DNA of 64,000 bases from Babylonia areolata. Its lineage: Eukaryota; Mollusca; Gastropoda; Neogastropoda; Buccinidae. Made by a program: the position numbers and the translations under genes. Location: assembly GCF_041734735.1 (NCBI RefSeq), contig NC_134883.1, positions 13,212,310 to 13,276,309 on the forward strand. Direction: 5' to 3'. Under the pieces are notes generated by a model. The model saw nothing but the letters and a program-made list of their open reading frames with translations. It was not told the DNA's origin and ran no database searches. Positions 49,003 to 59,000 of this stretch are shown in pieces. Within the stretch, counting starts at the first letter, position 1. Each line of letters opens with the position of its first letter.

Positions 49003-49344
49003 GGAATATTAGTTGTTGAATTTTCCCTCCTTCTCCAAAGTTGTTCTGCAGTTGTTAATCCCGGTCACATTTAACTTGTTTTCAGTGCTTGAATAATCAC
49101 CCACAATAACTGTGTAGCTTAGTTTAACCTGGATTACCTGTACTCTGATTAATTTGTATTTATTACAATGGCTAAAATAAGCATTGGCTTAACATGCACA
49201 CCTCCATATTTACAAAGAAGCTGTCGAATGTCTGTTCTTCCAATCAGAAATGTAGTGTCTTCCATTGATGCAAAGGAGTTGGTTGTTGAAGCCTTTGGTC
49301 TTTGAATTCCAAATACATATTTAATTACACATACTTAACCGTGA

Positions 49345-49530
49345 CCCAACTAGTGCAGACTCCGGCAGGGGTCTGACATTCCTGTCCTGTGCAAACTACT
49401 ATCCGCCTATGCGGAGCAGACGAAACTACGGCCGATAACCCCCCGGAAGTAGGTAACCTCCCCTTTGTCCCGCTGGTTATCGCCCTCTTTTTCCGGCAGC
49501 CATCATGACTCCTGTACCTGTGCTTTATTT
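49345..49530. other. GC-rich, CpG-containing island of unknown nature
   Basis: In otherwise AT-rich DNA this block has several CpGs, a small hairpin (ccgcctatgcgg) and inverted cgataacc and ggttatcg arms about 35 bp apart. A pyrimidine tract ctctttttccggcagcc is directly followed by atcATG. The last part resembles a TOP-like transcription start, but the downstream frame closes after about 20 codons and no donor was convincing. It could be a promoter or a dispersed repeat. Confidence 0.4.
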
Positions 49531-49670
49531 TAAGACACTTTCTAGAATTGAATGTTTTGGTAATTTGTAGCAGGTAGCGAGAATCATCATAAATGATACA
49601 TGTTAAACTGAAAACATGTGAACGGCTTTTAAATAAGCCTCCTCCTTGAGGCGATTCATGCTATGACATA

Positions 49671-50025
49671 CAGGGTTCACAAAAAGTTAAGGACTCCTTG
49701 GGAACATGGTGAAATGATAACTTTTCTGCAGACAGTGGTGTATGCTGCCAATGTAATGAGCACCACCCTTAACCAAAAGTGCTCAGTCATTTCCACTTTT
49801 TCTTATAATGAAACTTCATAGCTGTCATTTGTAAATAACTGAATAACTGTCAATTTTTGGCAGAAACCTCAGTTTTTCAAAGGCATTTTTCAAGGTGTTC
49901 ATTTTTCAGGTGTGCCCGAAACAGCCAGTGGTATACTATACACACCTTGCATGGTTGATATCATCTCTAAACATGTTATGAAAACATGCCTGGTTTTATG
50001 AAGTGGTCCTTAACTTCTTGTGAAG
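49671..50025. mobile_element. TA-flanked MITE with ~20-bp inverted termini
   Basis: The left end cagggttcacaaaaagttaa continues ggac. The right end, read on the complement, is cttcacaagaagttaaggac. The shared ttcacaa(a/g)aagttaaggac matches at 18 of 19 positions. TA dinucleotides flank both ends (49669-49670 and 50026-50027), as for Tc1/mariner-type targets. The 355-bp interior has no transposase frame, so it is nonautonomous. Confidence 0.78.
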
Positions 50026-50335
50026 TATGTTGTATTGATGAGTGGATCTGCTATCATCGGTTGTTGAAATTCCTGTGATTCTCTGAATAATCATTGCTCA
50101 TGTATTAAGGAAAGTGAACCTGCTCATACTGTCACCTCTTGTTTTTGTGAATGATTTTTGTCTGTGTGTGTGTGATTCAAGAAGTAAATTACACATGTTT
50201 TAGATGGTTGTATTCTGATTTCCTGGTAATCTGATTTGAATTGATTTTAAAATTATTTTATAGCATGCTTTACACTCAGACACTGTTTTGAACAATGTAA
50301 AAATAAAATCTGCAGTGAAATGGTTTCTTTTCTGT

Positions 50336-50338
<3 letters not shown>

Positions 50339-50375
<37 letters not shown>
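50339..50375 (+). repeat. GT microsatellite
   Basis: About eighteen GT units. Confidence 0.93.
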
Positions 50376-50377
<2 letters not shown>

Positions 50378-50599
50378 ATGCCAAAACTTGTGCTTGCATC
50401 CCCCAAAAGAAAGATTACACAGTATATTTGAATAGTTACCGGACCTTGTTAGCAAATCATTGCCAATGCAATTCTGATTTGAAAGCAGTGTTGATGTATC
50501 TCAAGATATGCCACATTAAGACAGGCTTGAGTCTGTCAATCAGCTGATTATACAGGTGAATTCATTTGACTCTCCACATTATGATTCTCTGCAAAAGGA

Positions 50600-50800
50600 G
50601 GAGTTTGTATTATACTCCATGTTTGGTGATACATATACTTACCATGTCAAACTGATGCAAACTAGGCCTATCGGTTTGCTCTGCTTGGCCAAATTTCACA
50701 TGGCTAACAGTGAAAAGACGACCAGTCTTGCCCGCTCTTAGCCAATCAAAAGCCTCAAAATATATTTCTTTGACGGTAAACTCATTGTCCAAGCTGCCAA
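50600..50800 (-). other. Minus-strand exon-like block with CCAAT motif and strong donor
   Basis: On the minus strand an inverted-CCAAT context (gattggctaagagcgggc, near 50734-50752) is followed by a roughly 60-codon frame. The frame is interrupted at 50643 by gacatg and a near-perfect donor gtaagtat. No partner exon was found on the minus strand, so this may be a cryptic or repeat-derived segment. Confidence 0.25.
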
Positions 50801-51646
50801 AAGTTTATCTGCTGATGTACACAACAAAGTAAATTACTATAAAAATGTGCAAAGCAAATAAAGAAAACTGTATTGGTGTTCTTTGATAGGTGTGCACACT
50901 TGATCGACTTTCTTTCGACATAGTAGTTTAATCGAATATGATACCACACTTTCACAGAAACTTCTAAAAATTAAACAAGAAGTGCCCCTTTTGTTATGAG
51001 CTGCGCCACAAATGGGAAATATGTATCAAGACATTTTAGTATGTCTCACTGACATGCAGTCATAAAGCACATGCTGACATGGCTGCACACACTCAGGTAA
51101 AACATAAAAGCATTTTGCTATATACTTGAAAGTTGAAACACAGGTTTTCACACTCGCTGAAAAAAAGAAAGAAAAAAAAAGCACATTTAAGAAATAATGC
51201 AATCTACAAACATCTTGTATAAGTCAAAGTTCTCAGTGATACATTCACTGTATCTCTTATCCTATTACATCATATCTTCTTGATTCTGCTTGAAAAAAAA
51301 AAGAAGAAAAAAAAAAAAAAAAAAAGAAAGGCCCCATCTTTTTACTTGTCCTGAACTTCCCAGCAACTCTCAATCTGACTTCCCATCGCCTTCTCTCAAT
51401 CTGCTTCATAAATTCCACAATATATGCGCTGAATTATACCGAACACCTGGCCAGCCCACTCTTTCTAATGCACATTTAGTTTAGTGGCATGCCTCTCTCT
51501 ACCTAACCTACCCCTCGACTGAAGCAGAAATTCACAACAATGTAAGAGAAATGACAATGAAATTATGCCAGCTTTATCCTATACTTCTCTTTGTTTTCTT
51601 GATGCTTTCAACAGCTTCATCCCATCACATTCACATCATCCCACCA

Positions 51647-51899
51647 TTAACTCATTAAGCCATGCACCCAAAAAATGTTCTAGTATCACAACTGATATCA
51701 TCAAAACGGTTTTCACAATCCTACATATGCATAAACTGCAAACAAAGCCAACTAACCTCTACAGTATTTTTGAATGTGTCCACAAGTAACTTGCAGAAAA
51801 AAAAACAAAAACAACAACAGAATATTTTCTTTTTTTTCTGCATTTGCACAGCATTGAAGTCTGCTGCGGCTGTAAACTCCTGAGGGCTGAATGGGTTAA
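51647..51899. mobile_element. TTAA-flanked MITE, copy in intergenic DNA
   Basis: The left end is ttaactcattaagcc and the right end, on the complement, is ttaacccattcagcc. They match at 13 of 15 positions, including a TTAA at each edge. The 253-bp interior is AT-rich with an A/T run and no frame. TTAA targets with such ends suggest a piggyBac-like nonautonomous element (inference). Confidence 0.65.
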
Positions 51900-51999
51900 C
51901 AACACTGTGTAGTCATTCTCACTGATATGTATCTATCCATTCTATTTTTAGATCAGTGAGTCATTCTTCTCACAGGAAATTTTCAACCCACTTTCAAGA

Positions 52000-53494
52000 C
52001 TGATCTTAAATTACCTTTTTTTCTTATAAAGTCAGGCTACAGTCTTGAAATATGTTCTGATGGTAACATATAATGTAATATTCTATTTTGAAAATGGAAA
52101 ATAATGCTCATGATGCCCAACAGAATAAGCTGCTACACTGATGGTTGACTACTTAAAAGAGCTTATAAAAAAGGGGAAATAAATCAACTCTGGAATGCTG
52201 ACTTTTTTTAATTTTATTTTTTTACCTCATTAAATTTATTTACTTCCCAAACGAACAAATTATATTTACTGTTCCATTCATTTCAACTGATTCAAGATGT
52301 ATAGCTTGACCTCAGAAACCAAAATCTCAGATGAATCACTGAATTATATACTTTTTTTTTTTTACAATAGTTATAGCGAGACTTATCACAGAGGTTATAT
52401 ATCAGGTTGAAATTATGTTAAAAACTAACCATGCATCCATAAATGAAAAACAAAACAAAACTGTTGGCCAAAAATAAACACATTCTCGTTCCAAGCATAA
52501 ATTTAATTTGAATTACAGTCACATGAAATATAAAGGATACTATAGAGTAAATTTTGGTCAGTGTTAAGCTGCATGAAAGTAGAAGTTAATCCACTGGCTG
52601 TTCAATCACCTTTAGATTTATTGTTAAAACAACAACAACAAAAATTGCAACAACCCCATAGCCCCCCCCCCCCCCCTACCCAGAACAAATGTGCTTTTGA
52701 CATTTAACTGGCAGCAGAACTAATAGCAGCAGCAGTGTCTATCAAGTGTGATCTATTAACGTTTCTCTTTATTTCTTAAGGTAGTCATTGGATTTTAAGA
52801 AGATGGTACTCTATTCCTTCTATTTTTGAAACGAAAGTTTTATCATTAAACTGTGAATGTTCCATCACTCCAGATCAAAGAAAGTACTTTCTTTCTTTGT
52901 GTCTTCCCTTCTTGTTGTCATGGCAATGGTATTGTTTTGCGAGCAGTACATGTTTCAGTTCAACCACAAATGCTCCAGTTTCAGTTATATCTAATTGATC
53001 CTGCGTTGGATGCTTTTTACGCACGTACACTTTCGTACGCTAGCACGCATACATGCACACACACACACACACACACAGACACTGTGATACACACGCACGA
53101 GTGCTGTAGGGGAGATAACTGCGCCTGATTACCCCACAATCCAATTTTAATGAAAAAAAAAAAAAAAAGGGCACCATACCGGTCATTGACTTTCTCCACA
53201 ATGCAGCTGATTCGTTAACATTGGATTTCGCTATATTTACCCTACCCTGTAAGCACTATCTGACTACTTGTCAACACGAAGAAGAAAGTTGATGTTTCGT
53301 GGTCATTTTCAAAGGGGGATAAGTCTGAATCTTGCAACTAGAATCTCTTCCGGTGCGCTGATATTGATGTCTGCTAGTTTACAGGTTTTGGAGCCGGTCA
53401 AAGTCCACCACAGAAACATAGTGTTTTCTGTTTGTTTGTGGCCAGCGAGATCAGCGCAACAGAAGAAATAATTTTAGTTCTATACAGCACAAAC
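52000..53494 (+). promoter_or_regulatory. Upstream/promoter region and 5' UTR of CPT2
   Basis: This stretch is AT-rich with a C-run (52663-52677), a CA tract (53055-53075) and an A run (53153-53168), and holds no other gene. The part from about 53200 to 53494 is likely promoter and 5' UTR. The reading frame of CPT2 is closed upstream by TAG at 53375-53377, with no ATG between it and 53495. Confidence 0.5.
53347..53354 (-). promoter_or_regulatory. ETS-like site upstream of CPT2
   Basis: The sequence cttccggt (accggaag on the minus strand) lies 141 bp before the chosen CPT2 start, in a locally CpG-containing stretch. ETS/NRF2-type sites are common at promoters of nuclear genes for mitochondrial enzymes. 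No TATA box is evident. This is a motif match only. Confidence 0.4.
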
Positions 53495-53551
53495 ATGCAT
53501 CGTGTTCTGAAGTTCGAAGGAGCTGCACCTACTCTGAAAGCGTCTCTGCGG
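53495..53551 (+). CDS. CPT2: CPT2 exon 1 with start codon
   Basis: The first ATG after the in-frame stop at 53375 gives [19 protein letters not shown], a short basic, hydroxylated stretch fitting a presequence. It ends at a codon boundary before donor gttggt, which is acceptable but not strong. There is no sequence similarity to rely on here, as presequences diverge. Confidence 0.75.
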
Positions 53552-53774
53552 GTTGGTTTGGTGTGATTGAAGTGTTTGTGAAACATGACATACACGAGTA
53601 AAACTATGAGACAATTTTGCTTGAGTCAGCTATTGTTCAGGATAATGTTGTTTTTTTTTTTTTACTTTGATCCGATCTATGAATAATGAAGTTTTATAAC
53701 TATATCTCAGTGTATGACTTCCAAACATAATGATAGTGACGAATGTTTGGGCTTGTCCACGGTGTTGCAGCAAG

Positions 53775-53814
<40 letters not shown>

Positions 53815-55974
53815 TGATTTTTATCTCACGTTGTGTTTCTTTGAAAAAAAATCTGATTTTTTAGACGACACATTCACTCATTTATTCCTGCTCCCACTTA
53901 CACACACATGCACCACCCTCACCCCCCCCTAAAGAGAGCATTCAATGTGTGTGGTGAAAGTCAGAAACTGAAAAGTCTTGCAGTAAGTTGTATTGTTACA
54001 TCTTCATTTCTTACTTGAGCCTTTCACCTAAGGTATAGGCTGGCAACAAGAGACCTTCATATTTCCCCGCCCTATGCTTATGCCTCAGTCTGGCTCCAGT
54101 TAAGTCCCGTTTTCTTGGTGTCTGCCTGGAGGTCTCTTTGCCAGTCAGACTCATTTTCTCTTCCCCAGGCGGTTCCATGTCAGGGGCTGTCTGGTTATGC
54201 TAGATGCTGGTTTTCAGGTGTGTTCCTGATCCACCCCCCACCCTCTTGAAGTTCTGCCAGTTTAGTTTTCAGCTGGCATGTGTTGTGTCTTCTTCCTCAG
54301 GTTGACATTACAGATCTTACCTGACTAGTGGATCTGGAGGAATCTTCTCAGACAACTGTTGATGAATGTCTGTACCATGTTGAGGGTTGTTCTTGTCATT
54401 CTCCATGTCAGCTCTACACAGCAGCACCGACTTCATGTTGGAATTAAAATCCATATTCTGGTTTTGTTTTGACACAACCCTTGAGCTCGTTTGTTTATTT
54501 ACAAGTTTATAGTCTGTTCATGTAAGATGATGATATTAGACTGAAAATAAATGATACTATTAATATTATTATTATTGTTATTGAGATTATCATCATTTCT
54601 ATCATAATTATGATGATTGTTATTATTAAGCTCAAGATGTTTTTAAGGCTGCTCTGACATTGTCAGCCCTTGCTCTGACATCTGCACTTGTGCAGCCCTG
54701 CATGTCATTGATGCTTTCAAGATTGTTAATGATTCCACTGATTCTTCCAGCGCATCTATATACAGAAAGAGAAAGGTTTGGATTGATGGAGGGATGGCAT
54801 TGTATGTGGTTGATACTAAATCAGTTTAGATTACAAGGTGTACATTCAGTGGAATGAAGAAAAATATTGATGTTGCGTTTTCATTGAAAGCATTGTGTTT
54901 TCTGCACAGGTTTATGCTGGTAATAAGGGAGAGTTTCACTGGACAGCAGCTAAACGGTATGTGCTAAAGATTATTTCTAATTTTCCCCTACTTCTTTAAC
55001 ACAGTGGTACCTTTTCCAGAGGTAGAAAGAAAGTGGGGAGGGGGGTAGGGTGGGAGATGAGTTTTAGACAACACAACTCTTCCTGTTTAGTGTGCTGAAA
55101 TAAACATGACTTTCATAGAAATCTGTGATGTTAGGGTTTAGAAAATTTAACAAATGGAATTTCTGAGCATGATGTACATATAGTTATTAAAGCACAATTT
55201 CTTGTGTAAACCAGGTTGTTTTGTTATCCATAAAAAGCAGTTTGTTTTGTAATCTATACTTGTTTTAAATGGACTTTATTCTGTTAGGATGAAAAAGAAA
55301 AAAGACCATAATTGTTGATATGCATAAAAGAGAAGCTTTCTTTCCCCTCAGCATAATTTGTGTGACTTTGATTTAAATCATTTAATTGAGTTCCTGACAC
55401 TGATCTGCACTTCGTCTTTGTTGCTGTGATTGCAGAGCCACTGCACTCAGTGATGAAGAACGCAACTATCTGCAGAGAAGCAGCGTACCGTCTTACCACT
55501 TCCAGAAAAGCCTGCCCCGTCTGCCGGTGCCAAAATTGGAAAAGACTTGTGAGCGCTTCCTCCAGTCTCTGACGCCACTTGTGAGTGCTGAGCAGCATGC
55601 CAAAACTGCCGAAGTGGTGGCCAGGTTTCAGCAGAATGAAGGAAAAGGTAGATAACTGATTCATAGACTTTCTGGACATGAATAGCTGTTGCTTCCCTTA
55701 AACCTTGAGAAAATAGAAATAAGAATGAAGGAAAAGTGGGGATGGATGAGACTAATGGTTAATACTAGAAGTTCTAATTGGAAGGGGGGTGGGTGGGTGT
55801 GGGGGTAGGTGGGAGGTGGGGGGGGGGGGGGCTTTAATCAGAGACCTAACTCTTATGGCTTTACACACACAGTCATTTGCATGACAGGACGCCTACCTGG
55901 GTAGAGCTGACTGAGAGCTACCTTTTGATGCTCATCATTTGATTCCTGTGCCATTCAGTTAGGTTTCAGTCATG

Positions 55975-56019
<45 letters not shown>

Positions 56020-59000
56020 ACATGTGTGTGTGTGCACATGCGTGCGTGCATGTGTGTGTGTGTGCTGCACATGCGGAGGGATGTGGGTGCGTGATCATCT
56101 GCTTGTACTCTGAACACAGGGCATACCTGCAGTGTCTCTGTGCGCATTTGTTTACGCCACAAATTGGAAAAAAATGATGCTAGAAATTTACAGGGATCTT
56201 TCCCTGATTCACCAAACAGATCTCATATTGTTGCCATTGCATTTTTATATTTGCAGAACATTTTTGTTAATGAGTATAGATCTGTAAGTTTGATTTTAGT
56301 CGAGGAGGCGCCATTGCTGAATCAGTTAGGGTTTGGAGTTCTGATCCGCCGTTCACCGGTGATCAGGGTTTGAGGCCCCATTTCAGCATGGTGTTGTGTC
56401 CTTGGGATAGGCGCTTTTGTCCGATTTTCCTGACGGGCGACATAGCCGAATGGTTAAAGCGTTGGACTTTCGATCTGAGGGTCCCGGGTTCGAATCATGG
56501 TGACGGCACCTGGTGGGTAAAGGGTGGAGATTTTTACGATCTCCCAGGTCAACATATGTGCAGACCTGCCAGTGCCTGAACCCCCTTCGTGTGTATATGC
56601 AAGCATAAGATCAAATACGCACGTTAAAGATCCTGTAATCCATGTCAGCGTTCGGTGGGTTATGGAAACAAGAACATACCCAGCATGCACACCCCCGAAA
56701 GCGGAGTATGGCTGCCTACATGGCGGGGTAAAAACGGTCATAACGTAAAAAGCCCACTTGCGCATATACGAGTGAATGTGGGAGTTGAAGCCCGCAAATG
56801 CAGAAGAAGAAGAAGAAGAAGAAGAGTCCGATTTTCCTCACTCCACTCAGGTGTGCATGGGTACCTGACTTCAGTTGGGAAAGGTTAAAACGGTGGAAGG
56901 AGATGATTGGCCCCCGCCTTCCCTTTCCGAGCCCAAGACACAGTAGATATGAATTCACTACCTCAGTGGCCATGAAATGCTTTTGGACTTTTTTTTTTAA
57001 AAAGAAATAACCTTTATCTATTGGTGCATGCTTTATTTGGCCTGTGCCCTTTTGTTTTCAGAGCTTCATGAGGAACTGGTGGCTCAGAACAAGCGTGATA
57101 AACACACCAGCTACATCACAGGTCAGCACAAGCTTTTTTGTCTTCTAAGTGGTAAAAGTGTACCTGTTTATTTGCTTGCTTGTTTAAGCCCATTCCTTCC
57201 AGTTAATTTACAGATTTCACTTGTCCTACTTTCCCTTGCTCAAGTAAATCAAACCAGTGCTGTCAGTCAGCATATTTGTGACAGATACATCCTGATAACA
57301 TGCTTAGAACATAACCATATTGGACGTAGACATAAGTTCTAGAGTTATTTTTCACTGTTTGGGAAGGTTAAAGGCACAGAATATGTTTTTTTTGTTATAT
57401 AGCTAATTGTCATAGAAGTTCCCACTGGAACATGTCACAAAGTACATTCATTTGGTGTTGGTTTTTACTTTTTATTTTACTGATCAGTACCATTTTGAAA
57501 AACTTGCATCAGTTAAAGAAAATGGTTGAGAAAAAATATTTTGTATTTCTTTGTGATGTTTTTTTGGGGGAGAAAAGATAAGTTATCACATTAATGATGT
57601 TTAATGATGTATATTACAATGTTGCTGTATATTGTAAATGAAAAAAAAGAAAAGAAAATGAATATAAATTCACTGCCCCAATGATTGTAAAAAGTTATGG
57701 AAACTTTAACCTTAACGTCTTTAGTCTTTATGTGAACTTAAACCTTAACCTCTTAATAGGAACTTTAAACCTTATGGGAACTTTAACCTTAACCTCATCA
57801 ATTTTGTGTGCGGATGGACGGCAGGGCCTTGGTTTGACATGTATCTGAAGGATCGTCGCCCTGTGGTCATGACCCACAGTCCCTTCATCGCCTTCCAGGA
57901 TGACCCGCGCCCTGAATACAACAACCAGGTGGGAGTCATTGTCACCGCTTTCTTTGGCCTTTTGTCAGTTTGTATGTTTCTTTTTTCTTTCTTTTTTTTT
58001 TTTTGCTGCCTCATCATCTGCACCATTTCAGTGGCATTACACCTACACCGCTCATTCCGAGTCCCCCATACACAGCCACACCCGGGCTAGTCTGTCACAG
58101 TCCCAGTGTTGGCAGTCGCCAGGAGGCCACACACCAGAGGAGACCCTGCACTGCTGCTGAGTCACTTCAGTGGTGTTCAGTAGTGCCTGTTTTGATTTAA
58201 TGTACTTAGGACACCAGGGACACGACGTCCCTCCAACGGCAGTCCCCTATGAATCCGCCGGCACTGAAGACCTTGGCAAAACTCAACCCAAGTGCGGAAG
58301 TGGAGGGGTATCGAAACTGAGGTCACTGTGAGAGCCAATGTGTATGTTTCAGTGTACTTGTCATTCTTTGGTCTGTCTGAACGAATTGTTTAACTCTTCC
58401 GCCACCAAGTTTCTGTGGTGAAAAGCTCTCCGTTGCCCCTACTATTTCAGACTTAAGGCGCTCAGTCGCATGATTCAGTTCGTGTCAAAACAGCACAGTG
58501 GACTCGTTCACCTCAAACTTGGTTAAGGGGAGGGAGGTAATGGGGGTGGGTGGGGGGGGGGATGTTAGTCAATATGTTGTTGCATGGGGAAGTTGGCAGC
58601 AACTGTTAAGCTTTGTTATAATGTGAAAAACAGTCCATTTAAGGGATGTTAGTCAATATGATGTTGCACGGGGAAGTTGGCAGCAACTGTTAAGCTTTGT
58701 TATAATGTGAAAAACAGTTCATTTAGGGGATGTTAGTCAATATGTTGTTGCACGGGGAAGTTGGCAGCAACTGTCAAGCTTTGTTATAATGTGAAAAATA
58801 GTCTGTTTAACATGACCCCTCAATGCTTTTTCGTTTAAAAATTTTTTTTTTAATGCTATAGTATAAGTGGGGCAGTGGCATAATGGTGATGCTCAGTCCT
58901 GTAATGGACCCTTTGCAGTGGCTGTGCTATGACTGTGTAAGCAACATGATTCTATTTGATTAGTAGTAATGTCAGGTCAGGGGCATAGCCCTTGCTACTG

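Larger units (their letters stand above)
45038..49344. other. 3' UTR/intergenic, no further gene seen
   Basis: The first part is presumably 3' UTR of the left gene. It then holds a SINE B head (45717), a CA microsatellite (45964-46014) and a three-copy tandem (46771-46905). TTTA repeats lie at about 46449-46472 and a poly-A run at 48966-48998. Moderately long frames near 47998-48240 and 48596-48841 look AT-driven and lack splice or homology support. Confidence 0.5.
53552..54909 (+). other. CPT2 intron 1
   Basis: This intron holds a T run (53650-53662), a TTA trinucleotide run (53777-53813), LINE fragment C on the minus strand, and ATT-rich DNA (54555-54625). Confidence 0.75.
55648..57061 (+). 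other. CPT2 intron 3
   Basis: This intron holds a G-rich run (55781-55832), repeat C plus GT microsatellite (55830-56075), and SINE B carrying an inserted SINE A (56303-56990). Confidence 0.8.

Noticed and set aside
56436-56510. tRNA gene
   Set aside because: Box A and box B are present, but the ends do not pair as an acceptor stem and the element continues ~300 bp to an aga tail with a target duplication, so it is a SINE.
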